A stretch of 64,000 nt of DNA from Apus apus (Eukaryota > Chordata > Aves > Apodiformes > Apodidae): assembly GCF_020740795.1 (NCBI RefSeq), contig NC_067285.1:16298001-16362000 (forward strand), in the 5' to 3' direction. Every line of letters begins with the position of its first letter. Within the stretch, counting starts at the first letter, position 1. A program made the position numbers and the translations under genes. This document shows positions 14,457 through 25,622 of this stretch, piece by piece. Under the pieces are notes generated by a model. That model was given only the letters and a program-made list of their open reading frames with translations, did not search any database and was not told the origin of the DNA.

Positions 14457-14477
14457 GGGGGGGGGGGGAAAAAAAAA
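14457..14477 (+). repeat. Homopurine run G12A9
   Basis: Twelve consecutive G followed by nine A. This is simple sequence, prone to polymerase slippage, and its length in the assembly may be inaccurate. Confidence 0.9.
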
Positions 14478-14681
14478 GCCAAAATTATCTTATTAGCACC
14501 CTGGTTTTCTACTTACTGCTAAACTTTTTCTCAGGTAAATTTGAGTGTGTTAGAATTGTGTGACCAGTGTGATTTCTGACCAGCTACCCATTTGGGGTAT
14601 AGAGTAGTCACTAACATGAATATAAAATACTCTGTGGTATGATAAAACACGATAGCAGCAGAGATTAATAGTTTGTTTGGT

Positions 14682-14717
14682 GAAAGGAAGGAAAGGAAGG
14701 AAAGGAAGGAAAGGAAG
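14682..14717 (+). repeat. Short minisatellite, 4 x 9 bp (gaaaggaag)
   Basis: Four exact head-to-tail copies of gaaaggaag at 14682, 14691, 14700 and 14709. The strand is purine-only. Read on the minus strand it yields an artefactual LSF repeat inside a chance frame. Copy number is likely to be polymorphic. Confidence 0.92.
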
Positions 14718-16059
14718 GGTTTAGCTGACATAATACAAACTAGCATAAAAGCAACTACATACAAGCTAGATTAAACAAAAAAGACACTTCTACAAATCTG
14801 TGACTAATCTTTCACTCATACCTTGCAAGTAGAGATGTCACAATACTGAAATATTAACATGGGAGCTTTTCCCAGTTAAGCGCCTTTTTTTTTTTCTTTT
14901 CTTTTTTTTTTTTCTACTCTAACAGATAGTGAAATCAGCAGAGTTCTTTGCTAACTGTGTATTTGCAATACAATTTGTTTTAGCCCATGCCTTGCTAGCA
15001 GGCTATAAAATACAAGCATGTAGGCAGAAATATAAGCATAAACTTTGTACCACTTAGCAGGAATTTTTTATTCCCTCTTCGTTCCTTAATCTCCCTTGTT
15101 TGCAATTTGCATACATTCCAACCAGTAGTACCTAATTTGAGTCTAAATTTTACTTCACTATTTGATCTAGTCTATACATTACTTACAGAACTGAACACAC
15201 AGAAGATACACAATAGACCAACTCTGGACACATTTCTTTCCACAAGTTAGAGATGAGCCACTAACACTCTAGCATACCTTAGTCTAAAAGGTCATCAATA
15301 ACTTGTTGAAGTAATTGTTTTGTCTAGAGAAAGTCATTGTATGCCCTGTTTACGCAACACCAGTTTTAGTCTGGATTGTTCTAGGTGCCAGAACAGAGAG
15401 TCACTGGCTTCAGGAAGGGGTTTCTTCTGGCTGCATAGGGAAACAAAGGTGATGTAAATGGAGGTGATGTGAAAGGTGTTTTGATACTGGCACTTGGTAT
15501 TGCTGATATAAAATAAAGAACAAAGACACAAGAGAGGCAGAGAAGAACGGAGAACAACAAAGAAGCTGAACAGATGTTCAGACAGGGTGGTAATATGGGT
15601 TACTGCATTGCTGCCAGGAAATGGACATTATTTCACATTAACTAGGCAGCTACCAACAGTGTGTGGTAACTTCTTTAGAAAATGATGTGCGTACCTACAG
15701 TCTGCTCCATGCTGCCACTGATAAACGTATGCAGGAAGGAAGTTGTGCAGGAAAGGGTCAATTTAATTAAATAAATAACACGGTGGCAAAATACAATGAA
15801 GAATAAATATTTTAGGAGGTTAAAACCTAAGCCTACTGAAAAGAGAGTTTATTGAGTTCATTACAAGAAAAGTAATGGAGCATTATGCTGAATGGGCAGG
15901 GTCAAAAACCCATTGTTTCAATAGATTTAGTTCCTTATAACGGCAATAGTATTTCATCAACACTGGTGGTGTATAAATCTAGACAGCGAACTGGTACTGT
16001 GACATCCCTATTATCTCCCTAAATCATTTTGATAAAGGAAAAGGCTTTTCAAAATATCA
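14718..16059. other. AT-rich region, gene end uncertain
   Basis: No coding exon. Minus-strand AATAAA hexamers are present at 15848-15853 and 15067-15072, so the longest CPEB3 3' UTR could extend into this stretch. There is no repeat family. The mixed poly-pyrimidine run near 14884-14914 is simple sequence. Confidence 0.35.
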
Positions 16060-16084
16060 CTTTTTTTCTGCTTCATTCTGTCAT

Positions 16085-16090
16085 TTTATT
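16085..16090 (-). promoter_or_regulatory. Candidate distal poly(A) signal AATAAA
   Basis: Read on the minus strand the context is GGGCAATAAAATGAC. It would give a 3' UTR of about 3.45 kb. A second hexamer sits about 220 nt upstream at 16307-16312. Use of either is inference. Confidence 0.35.
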
Positions 16091-18655
16091 GCCCAATTCT
16101 TTGTTACAATTTTCCAATCACTTTACATAACCAACCATTTTTTCATCATTGCCACACTATTGTAAACCACATCAGCAAGTTAATACATAAAGCTTTGCAT
16201 TTCAAAAAACTAGACACTTTAGTAACAATATTACAAAGATTTTAGCTTCAAAAATAACTGAAAATGAAAAAAATAAACTTTTAAAGAATTAGCATCATAA
16301 AATTAATTTATTCCAAGTAAAAATACAAAATAATATTAATGACATTGACCAGATATGAAAGTCTCTCCCAGAAACAACTATATTAATGGTTGAGAAAGCA
16401 CTCCTTAAAGAAAATACGAAATAAAAATGAAAAATATGTAAATATGTTTAATTTTTTTCTTAGCAAAAAATCTTTCTAAAAATAACAATGAAAATTTGTC
16501 TCAGTACAAAGGCTACATTACTATTGAAAAAATACCAGCATGAAGAAAAGGTACATATTTGACAGTAGAAAAATGATTTTAGTGAATCACAATGTCTAAA
16601 GTCTGCAATGAAAATAAATCTGCAATAAAGATTTATGCCTTTTTTCTTTTCATTTTTCTTTTTTTTTTATACAAACAGTACAAACAGTATTGCACATAAC
16701 AACAAATAGTCGAGGTTAGGTTAGCCTTCAAAAAAATCGACTAGTTCAAGTCTCACATCAGAAAAGGCCACAATAGGACCTGTTGTACCCAGGGGCTTCT
16801 TAGTCAAGTTGCAGTTCAGAACTCCGTATTTTAAAAAATAACTTTTTTTGAAGGACCCTCTTTTAATATAACATATTAACAACTCGGGCACATTCATTTA
16901 CAAAACAAAAGGGAGCATGTCATAATTTAATAAACTAAAAAAAGTTCTCTTTAAAAAAATACAAACAGAAGAACTCTCACAATTCTGGTCAGTCGTGCGT
17001 AATCACACTTGATTATAAATATACAAATTAAGGGAAAATACTTTTTCACCTTCTATTCACAACTTTCAGCACCAAATAGAGTTTGTGTTTACACCTGTTC
17101 TTTATGATGACTTTGTTTTAGATTTAATCCAACATTATGCTATATTTTACATTTTCCAGCTTCTTGCTCTCTCTCTCTGGGGGTATTTTTCAACATGAAA
17201 GAGGGGTATTTCTTCAAAAAGGTTTACTTCTTTCACATAATTAGGTAGATTTCTGTAGGTTAGCTATGATCTTTAATATTACAGTTATAAAGCTCTAACT
17301 TCTTCATTTTCAAAAAAACTCAAATAAGCATGAAAAAAATAAAGTTACCCATCTGTTAAATCATTTTTCTTGCAGAATTAAATTAATATATATTTTTCTG
17401 AATAAACTTACTTAGAAAATATCATTTTCTTTCCTATATTTCAAAATTGAGGTATTGCAAAAGATCATGTCAGTCAGAAAGCATGCCTTTTTCTTTAAAA
17501 AAAATCATCAGCCGACTGTTGAAAACTGTCTAGATACAAAAAGTAGTGCATAACAAAATGTCTTGTACAGATGAAAAAAAAACAGAAAAGACACCTGGGC
17601 TGGGAAAAGCAATATCACAAAAACGCCCAGAAGTAACTTCAAAAGGGATAATTATAATAAGCATTTTAAACCAGTAAAAAACTATTTTTTTCTTTTTTTT
17701 TTTCCAAAAACAGAAAAAAATCCTTTCAAAGCCAATACTCGCAACTAAACATTGGGAAAAGCATCTTACTAAATTAGACACAAACAAGGACATCACAACA
17801 AACAAAACCCAGAACATTAATCTACTATGCGGTGTCATATCCAGTCAGATTGTCCCCAGAACTGCAAAAACAAAGGAGGAAAAAGAAGAAAATAGTGTAT
17901 ACATTCTCACAATCATTAGTATACCAAGTGTGTTTATATTTATATGCTATCTGCAGCCCCACAGTTCATGCTAAAAAAATGTCCACTGTGTTAGCAGGTC
18001 TTAATTGTATTCAAGCTTCACAGGATACATCCAGCGATTAGAGAGATAACGCCACATCCACAGAGCAGACACTGGATGTTACTGTTATATGCAGACATTT
18101 CTTTAGCACCACTTTTTTTCCTAACTTTCTTAAATGTGCCTAGTTTATTAGTTTGACAGACTATCTAATCGGTAGTGTATGTACGCTAGCATGAGCTCTT
18201 TGGTTTTCTGGGCAAGGTCTGCAGCTACATAAATGATGCAAGCATTAGGAGACAGATTGTAACTAAGAGCTCATTTCTGTTTATGTACCTGTTACGAACT
18301 GTCAAAAATATGTTAATGTTGGATACAGAGGCTTTAACAGTTAAGTTTGATCACAGTACTAGACATAATCACTTTACTATATAAAATAAATTGCACAATA
18401 TATAACAGAGCACCGCAAAGTACTTCATCTACCATCCACAAATTTGTTTTAAGAATATTCTACAGCTAGTTTTTATATTTGTTGTAATATAGGTCATTCT
18501 GTAATGGGCTGATCCTAATTTCAGAAGCATTACATTTACTGAGGCATGCCTTCCTCCAGTCAGTAATCAATTTTTTTGATACTGAGTATTCTGTAGCCTA
18601 TGTAGATTCATAATTTGTGCATTGTGGGCAGGTTTTATATTAGACATATATAAAA

Positions 18656-18661
18656 TTTATT
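18656..18661 (-). promoter_or_regulatory. Candidate proximal poly(A) signal AATAAA
   Basis: The minus-strand context is CATGCAATAAATTTTAT, followed by U-rich sequence. It is the first canonical hexamer I see after the stop codon, giving a UTR of roughly 0.9 kb. Another candidate is at 18144-18149. Actual cleavage is not shown by sequence alone. Confidence 0.35.
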
Positions 18662-19403
18662 GCATGCAGCAACCTGATTAAGTAAACATGCAGTCAAAAA
18701 ATATTGACCTTCCTTGGAAGCTTTTCTGTATGCTATACTGATCTCCTTTCAGCAGCCATCACTATTTTAATCACATATTCATTTTTTAATTGATACCCTA
18801 GCCTGAATAGAGTATTATGGTATTAGTAATACCATTTTAATAGCAGCAAAAGCTATTGCAGCATACATTTACATAACACTAAAGGACCTAACAAAACAAA
18901 ACAAACAAACAAAAAAACCTCAGCAAAACAAAAGAAAAAAGTCTGATCCAGCTTATGAGGTATCATCCTTAAAAGTCAAAATGGAGAGCAACTAAAGGCT
19001 TATTTTCTTTAAGGGTTATTACTACTCTAAATGACCCAAACTAATGATTGCTGAATATCTGTTTTAAGTTTTTGCTACATCTGCCACCTACTTGTGAATA
19101 TTACCTTTGGTAAGTCATCTGCTAGGGGCAAGTCTAAATTTCTGAAAATAAGTGCATGCTCCAGTTTAAAAATAAAAATAATTATAATAAAAAATCTTCA
19201 TCACATACACATCAACCCAATGAAGGCTGATGAGAATGGCAGTCTACATAATGTCACTAGTGACAAGTCTTGTGTAGGAAATTAAGGTACCAAGCAGATG
19301 TTTGTGTGAATCAAAGTGCAAAATCAGTACAGTTACACTCTGCCGGTTCGTATTATACTGGACACTGAGTTCAGTTATGTGACTGTAAATAATAACAATA
19401 GTA

Positions 19404-19410
19404 ATAAAAA
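19404..19410 (-). promoter_or_regulatory. CPE-like motif UUUUUAU in CPEB3 3' UTR
   Basis: On the minus strand the sequence reads TTTTTAT, about 130 nt after the stop codon. It matches the cytoplasmic polyadenylation element class bound by CPEB1; CPEB2-4 have looser U-rich preferences. In AT-rich DNA the motif is common by chance, so its role here is only suggestive. Confidence 0.3.
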
Positions 19411-19536
19411 GACCCATATCTTCATTAAAGTCGAGGACGAATGCACAGATTTCCAGAACACTAAGCCCTGAGGCAGCACTCTCTTTTCACTCGATTTAAT
19501 CTACTCCAGTACTTGTTGCTGGGTGAGGCCTGGGGT

Positions 19537-19764
19537 TCAGCTCCAGCGAAACGGGACGTGGCGGGGCCGGTCACCTCCCTCCTTTACCAGTGGTTTGTGG
19601 AACTCTCGCCCCGCACGAGAGTGTATGCTTGCCCAGCAGTATTCACAGTAATACTGCAAACAGGTAACATTGGCACAAAAGAATGGAGCAAATTTTCCAC
19701 CACAGCGAGTGCCCTGGCATTCATCACACATCTGATCATCCAGCACATATGGCTTCACTTCCAC
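19537..19764 (-). CDS. CPEB3: CPEB3 terminal coding exon: zinc-binding ZZ domain and stop
   Basis: The last coding exon encodes 75 residues and TGA (19539-19537). It begins VEVKPYVLDDQ and ends RPRHVPFRWS. It holds the CPEB-type ZZ (cross-brace) zinc domain, with cysteines at exon residues 13, 16, 21, 30, 35, 40 and 43 and histidines at 48 and 56 (CDEC, CANVTC, CEYC, then H...H). In the family this domain coordinates two zincs and supports RNA binding and partner contacts next to RRM2. The acceptor AG is at 19766-19765, preceded by a TCTTCTTCTGGTG tract. The reading frame continues in phase 0 from exon 22721-22540. The ending HVPFRWS is the version I associate with CPEB3; CPEB2 and CPEB4 end differently (FRWN) as I recall them. 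Confidence 0.96.
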   Translation of the reverse strand: MEVKPYVLDDQMCDECQGTRCGGKFAPFFCANVTCLQYYCEYCWASIHSRAGREFHKPLVKEGGDRPRHVPFRWS

Positions 19765-22539
19765 CTGCACCAGAAGAAGAGACATAACTGTAAGAAGATT
19801 ACATAGTTTTGCTAAGCATGAACAGAAAGAGCGATATTTTGATTCTTCTGACTATTGAAAGCTTTCAACTGATGCTGGTTTAAGAAAAAAAGGTTGGTAG
19901 TTAAATTTTCATACAACCAACTCTCAAGGAAGAAGCGGTGTGCTATCTCAAGAAAGAAGGGTTGTGCTTTGGTAACTTCAACATTTCTTGCAGAACTTAA
20001 CTACATAAAAGTACTAAGATGGAAGTACAGCAATTCTGCTCTTTTGTAAGAAACCTCCAGGCATACAACACAGTTGTAACAGGGGCAGGGCATGAGAGAG
20101 CACCATTTAGGAAAAAAATTGTAAGGAACAGACTTAAATTTCTAAACTTCAGGTGGAGTTTCAGAGGCTTTTTTCCAGAGATTTTTGTTTGATTCTCTGG
20201 TTTTTGTAAACTGCAAGGTGCAGGACTGGACTAATAAATGAAGAGAACATTCAATCTAAACAAGATTAAATGTACTTGTATTAAATACTCTGCTTTATGC
20301 CAGCAAAATACACTATCTAAAGATTCTTAGCTCCAGACATGTAGTAAGATTTCATAGTTGTTCCAGCTGTGGCCTTACCATTGATTACAATTAGGCTGGA
20401 GAGCTGCTGACTTTCGTTCTGGACTCCACTGTAAACATCCTAAGACTGGAATTCCTTTTGTTTTTAAAGCACTTTTGCCAAACACAGCAGTATTTTGATG
20501 CATGACTACGAATTTGCAATTACACTATTACAAAAGTTGACAACATGTGACTTCCCTACTGTTGGTTCCTAAGAATCGAGCCTATGCGTTTAAATTGAGT
20601 GATTATTCATTCTGGGGAAATCGTTAGTTTATGAATATGTAATTCTTATGGCTCTAGAATGCTGTTTATGAAGTGGTTTAAGTACAGCCATCTACAATAA
20701 AAGAGATAGAAAAAATTGAAGTATACATACTTTATTATAAATAATTTTGCTGTAACTGCGCAAGTGCTAGTCTGGCTAAATCTGTATACTGCAAGGAAAA
20801 CTTAACTCCAGTAAACCACGCTTAAATACACACAATATTAAAGAAACACAGAATCAGCTATTAAGCTGAAAAACAATAAATATATTTGAGAAAAAAGCTT
20901 TATGCTAAATTTTACTTCAGCTTATCCTGATCACATTTCAGCAAATGCTATTCATTAGAAGTAATGCCTATGTAGAGAATTATATTGCTTGCCTATGGAA
21001 CAGCTAGAACTGCCTTTTTTTTTTTTTAATTACAGTGCACTAGTAGTATTGCATGGAACAAGTCTGAATAATTGCCATTTTGCATATGAGATACCCTACC
21101 ACTGAAATTAGAAGCATCATGTAAGATAAAACAACACTGTCTCAAATGAAATTGGAAGAAGCCAGGTCCAATGTCCAGCATATCCCCAGATCCCCACCTA
21201 CTCACATTTCCAAAGCATGAATTGTGAAGGTCATAGAATCATAGAATCCTAGGGGTTGGAAGGGACCTCGAAAGATCATCTAGTCCAACCCCCCCTGCCA
21301 GAGCAGGTCTGAAATAGATTCTCTCTCTTACTCCTTGTCTTGTTTTGGTTACTAGCTAACGGATTTCAATCTATTAGATTTAAAAACTAATATTTAAGGA
21401 CTGATTAAGAGACTTCATACTTTTTCAAATTCACAGATAAACCTATTTTTAAAAAACAATAAAATATAATAAATTATCTATCAACCAACTGGGGAAAGTA
21501 CTGTTTGATGAAAAAACTAGCACCATTTGTGCTAGTGGCTCCATCCTAAAGCTTAGAAAAAAAACCAAGCTTTTAAGCTTGGCTGATATATAAATCTCAA
21601 AGTGTTCAACACTGTGCTTAAGACTTAAAAATTAATCTTAGTTTCTCTGCAATTTTTTTCAGAATTCAATGGACAAGAAATATTTAGGAATAGCCTTGTT
21701 TTCGTTAAAATACTGAGGTATAGTAGCACCGCAGAAAAATAGATTGAGGACTTAAAATTCCAGAACCTCATCTAACCTGACAAAAATTTTAATTCAGAAT
21801 TTTGAAGATAAAGATAGCTTGGATTCCGCAGTAGTGTGTTTTTACATGTACATTGCACTTAACAGACACAGTCAATACCTGTCAAGCTGACTTCTCAAGA
21901 AATTAATTAAATTAGATTAAGTAGAAGACAGGCCATCACATAGCAGCAGTGCATGATCTGTGTTCTGTGGAATAATTCTAAATACTGAGTCTTCAAAAAC
22001 ATAGGCGTTATTTGTACATGTAACCAAGAGGTGAAGGCAGAAGGTCTAAAGGAAGAAGATCTTGGCTTTTAAGTATTGTTTTCTTTTAATGTCTTCAACT
22101 CAGATTTCAGTGAGTACCTGAACTTTGTTCTATACTTGAAAAGCCCTTTAAAAAACAGGATTTCATATAGACTGAACAAAACCATCTCATTTTCCCTTTT
22201 GCCTATCAGGCATCTATTGTCATGTGTCTTTGGTTAAATAATTCTCAAGACTTTTGCGGTCAGCATTACCTATTATACTTATGATAAATCTGTGTTTCAG
22301 GAACCTCAAGTCTAGACATATATTGCTGAGAGAAGACGTTGCCTAATAACAGCAGAAATGACACAAGCTACAAGTAGCCACTAAGAGTTGTTAATGCACA
22401 ACGAGCAAAAATCTAAAGGAGGAGAAAGATGCTGTAAAATTCTTCTATGTTCTCCAGCACAATGTTACTATAAGGATGTTTTTCATTTCTGTACAGTTTT
22501 GCAAGTAACAACCTTTCTGTTCCATGCTATTTTACTTAC
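19765..22539 (-). other. CPEB3: CPEB3 intron (2.8 kb)
   Basis: Phase 0 intron with donor GTAAGT (22539-22534) and acceptor AG (19766-19765). It is AT-rich. The only recognised content is a CR1 3' tail at 21231-21309 and a small perfect palindrome, ccaagctt-tt-aagcttgg, near 21567-21584. No further exon is seen. Confidence 0.85.
21231..21309 (-). mobile_element. CR1 LINE 3' tail fragment
   Basis: The reverse complement of the CR1 terminus, reading on the plus strand as tcatagaatcatagaatcct, then ggttggaagggacc, atcatctagtccaacc and gagcaggtc. Only the last ~80 bp of the element is present, including two copies of the terminal octamer-like repeat. It is inserted in the sense direction of CPEB3. 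Its sequence is closer to consensus than the other copies in the window. Confidence 0.95.
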
Positions 22540-22721
22540 CCGTTTATCAATGTCATTATGTTGGAGCTGGACAAAGCGAGCACTGATAGCAGCAATATAG
22601 CTCTGCTGGTTGGAGAAAGCCACTCTGCCAGCACCTTTTGGGTACTTCAACTCTGGGTCTGTATCAATGCCAGCGTAGCAGACACCTCCATATAAACGGT
22701 CCATGATCATTGCCAATTCAA
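22540..22721 (-). CDS. CPEB3: CPEB3 exon: RRM2 core (RNP1)
   Basis: A 182-nt exon that completes a Val codon split with the preceding exon and encodes 60 further residues, ELAMIMDRLYGG... to ...DIDKR. It supplies the first helix and middle strands of RRM2. RNP1 reads KGAGRVAFSN at residues 28-37. The acceptor is TTCTTGCAG, with AG at 22723-22722, and the donor is GTAAGT. The last codons (HNDIDKR) form the linker into the ZZ domain. An Asn stands where vertebrate CPEB proteins usually have Gly (HGDIDKR, from memory). It ends in phase 0. Confidence 0.96.
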
Positions 22722-22793
22722 CTGCAAGAAGTCAATTGTTAAATATTACAGATTTACCATTAAGAAAAGTGTAGTGATTGGTGTGTTGCAATT

Positions 22794-22812
22794 AAAAAAA
22801 AAAAAAAAAAAA
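22794..22812 (+). repeat. Poly(A) tract (19 A)
   Basis: An uninterrupted A19 close to the RRM2 exon acceptor. On the gene strand it is a poly-U tract about 72 nt upstream of the 3' splice site, where it could add pyrimidine-tract character. Confidence 0.9.
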
Positions 22813-24371
22813 GCCTTAGCATGCTTATCTTCCAAAGTCTAAAACAGCAAACCCAAACACTGGTTTTAACAGACTGAATCAACCCTACATGAATTATAGT
22901 AAAATACAAAGGCAAAAACCAGAATCTGCAAAAAGAAACTTTGTGTGAGGGAAGTGTGAAAAAAATGCAGTTACATTGTTAAAGTAGGTATCAGGTCAAC
23001 TGTTTTAGCATTTATCCTATGGTAAATGAAAACTCTGGTAATTTGGTAATTAGGATCTTCCCCAGCTCCAGACAGGCTTCTTAATGCTACTTTATACATA
23101 AGATCACTTAAACATATTCCCATATTTAGAATCTGGTATTTCACACTAAGGTTGAAAAGACATTAAGGACATGTTCTACATTTGAAATAAAATCTTTTGA
23201 AACATCAGGTGTTTCTACATGTTCTAGATGTTGCTTACATTTTGTGTGCAACTTAGTATTTTTGTAGAATATTAACTTGATTGTGGATCTTTTAAAGTGG
23301 TTTGTTGCTTTTTTCTGAATATAGAATAACTAAGGAAGTTATAAATATCATCCATAAAATACGACACGCTGAGTAAATGGTTGGGGAAACCATACAGGAG
23401 GAAAGGTAAGGGAAAGAACTGAAGGAACTGGAAAAGAGGCTGAAGGAAGTAGAGAAGAGGCATGTAAACTGTGGAAAGATGTATGGTCACTGAGCCAAGT
23501 TCTCTGTAAAAGTTGATAGGCAAACAAATTTGTCAGAAGGACAGTCCCTCACAGAGCAGGATACAGAGCAGTACGGACCTTGCCAAGACAGCCACTGTTT
23601 TGTGCTCATGTGTGAAAACACTTTTGATAGCAAGTAAAAATTTAGCTATCCAAAATTAAGAAGCTAGACAAAATTAAGAAGATGTATTAAAATACTGTAT
23701 ATTAAGTATTTAAATCCTTGTAGCTCTCACAAAATTCTCACTAGTGAATTATCTATAGAATAGATACAATTTTTAAACTGAGTATGCATGAGTGTTTGTA
23801 TAAATGTGTGTTACACGTTAAGGGAACACCATATGCTAATTTGTCTGTTTGCAACAAACAAACATCTGACGCATTCCATCAAACCAGATAATACTCTTGC
23901 TGCAGAACAGCATAACTAGTGACTAGTAGATTTTTCTGCTTTCTTATGATTTGGAGTCATCATTTGGGTAATTATCTCAGAAAGTGACAGTATGGAATAA
24001 ACTTCAGGAACTCTTAAACACATTTACAATAGTACTTCTAAAAAGTTACTCTTTCTAATAAACAAAGAATATCTAGGATTCCAGCGCAAGGAAGCCATGC
24101 AGTGTTCCGTCATCTTAGGAAAAACTTTCTGTCAGATCTTTAAAGTTGCAAACACAAAAAACTGGAAACCATTTATCTGCTTTGGAAAAGCTCACTATTT
24201 TAAAGCATCAGTTTTCAAATGTAATGCATTTCAATGTAATCTATGACAGGGCAAATGGCATACAGTTTTATAAAGACTATAATTAGGAATGAGGTAGTGT
24301 TTAATTGTCACTATTTACATAATTACTGTCTCACAATTATGCCTTATTTTAAGATGGTGAGGAAAGTGAAA

Positions 24372-25250
24372 GCTGCCAAGAAACCTGGCTCTGGAAGAAA
24401 TCTTACTGTCAGCAGTAGCTGGGGCACCTTGTGTACAGCTTCCCAACAGAATTAGGATCAGGAGAAATGTAAACCAAGAAGCTGAAGTTTTAGTAGGCTG
24501 GAAAGTGGCTGCCAAAGGAAAGTGAGGGCTACCAGGAACCCTGATCCAGTCTTTCTTTCAGACTGAGAGGCAGTGTCTATGACAGCCCTGGAAAATTATA
24601 TTAGGATTGAGAGGACAAAAAAGAGAAACCATGCAGCTGATGAGGCATGAGGTTGGAGAGGCATTATTAAACAGAAGTGAGGGATGCAAAAAGTCCTAGC
24701 TAGGAAACATGTTTCAACTTGCTAATGGCTGCATGACCTTGTTTTGGCTCACCAAAAATAAAAGGGTTAGGAAGAAAGAAAAGTGTGTCAAGCTACAGTT
24801 AAGAGTGATGCTGAAAAGGAGCTTTCAAAACTAAGTGGGGGCTGCTAGGATATCTGGACTGGGATAAATCTTTCCTTTGGCCAGAGGCTAAGGAGTTTTG
24901 TCTATGACTCTGTAAATACAAGTGAATAAAAAGAGTTAAAAGAAAAAAAGACTGAGAAAAAGAGCTACATTAGGAGCTGCTGAGTGGTCTTCAGTACAGT
25001 GTGGAGCCACCAAGAGACCTGGGCTGGGAGAAATTTTTTTCCAGACAATGGCTAAGAGACCTTGTCTATAGCTCCATGGGAAAATTAGGGTTAAGTCTGA
25101 GAAAAAGAGAAAGAAATCATAGAACTTCAGTTGGAACTGATTTGGGAAGGGGCTGAGAGAAGTTTGTCATCTAGTCAAAAGAAAGAGGAACTTGTCTGCA
25201 TCTCAGTAAGCAAATCAGGGTTAGGATTAAGATGGCATTCATAATGAAAA
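24372..25250. repeat. Degenerate tandem repeat, period about 155 bp, ~6 units
   Basis: Related blocks recur with starts near 24372, 24527, 24682, 24838, 25007 and 25150 (spacings 155, 155, 156, 169 and 143). Each unit shows, in the same order, a gctgccaagaaacctggctc-like head, an agaaatctttctt-like segment, aatggctaagga/ccttgtctatagc, then an (aa)ttaggg/attag core and a gagaaaaagaga-like purine stretch. Units are strongly diverged, so this is an old array. Tracts of similar wording near 24238-24300 suggest a further decayed unit to the left. It is not coding: frames are broken in all units. Confidence 0.75.
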
Positions 25251-25507
25251 ATCAGCCAACTTCTAGGATATTATGCAAACTTGGAGAAAACTGTTTCTAT
25301 TGAAAATCCCAATTAGTAACTAATTTAAAAGGTAAAAAATGTTCACAGCTAGTATTTATAGATAGGAAGACACTCACAAAATGAGCTACAATCTTTGGAA
25401 AAGACAGGGTATGTTTTCTGCTCTTCTACATACACTATATATATTTTCTCATCTTTTCTGTTTAATCTGGAACCCCCCACCATGCCTTACATTATCCTTC
25501 TACTCAC

Positions 25508-25622
25508 CAGCCCGGAGGGGCCGTGGAACTCCTCCAACAAAGATAGTTTTTCTTGGATCCAAAGGCTGAGACCCATCCATCACAAAGTCACTGTCACTTA
25601 GGTTCCAAGGTCGAATTTGCAC
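25508..25622 (-). CDS. CPEB3: CPEB3 exon: inter-RRM linker and start of RRM2 (RNP2)
   Basis: A 115-nt exon encoding 38 residues plus the first base of the next Val codon: VQIRPWNLSDSDFV... to ...GGVPRPLRA. The segment contains the conserved WNLSDSDF linker after RRM1 and the RNP2 strand of RRM2 (KTIFVGGVP at residues 25-33). In the family, this linker sets the relative orientation of the two RRMs on U-rich RNA. The acceptor is CCAG (AG at 25624-25623) and the donor is GTGAGTA. It follows a phase 0 boundary and ends in phase 1. It is identical in wording to what I recall for mammalian CPEB2-4, so it confirms the family but not the paralogue. Confidence 0.96.

Larger units (their letters stand above)
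16060..19536 (-). other. CPEB3: Probable CPEB3 3' untranslated region
   Basis: Sequence directly downstream of the TGA stop on the minus strand. It is continuous, AT-rich, without recognised transposons and without splice-like coding segments, as expected for the long 3' UTRs of neuronal RNA-binding protein genes. It contains several candidate AATAAA signals in gene orientation (18656, 18144, 16307, 16085) and U-rich motifs resembling cytoplasmic polyadenylation elements. The distal boundary is inferred from the last hexamer in a reasonable cluster; the true end could be near 18640 (short UTR) or below 16 kb. Only the start, just after the stop codon, is firm. Confidence 0.5.
22722..25507 (-). 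other. CPEB3: CPEB3 intron (2.8 kb) with tandem repeat
   Basis: Phase 1 intron with donor GTGAGTA (25507-25501) and acceptor AG (22723-22722). It interrupts RRM2 between RNP2 and the first helix. It contains a 19-A tract (22794-22812), a purine-rich run (about 23396-23460) and the degenerate ~155-bp tandem repeat at 24372-25250. No additional exon is seen. Confidence 0.85.
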
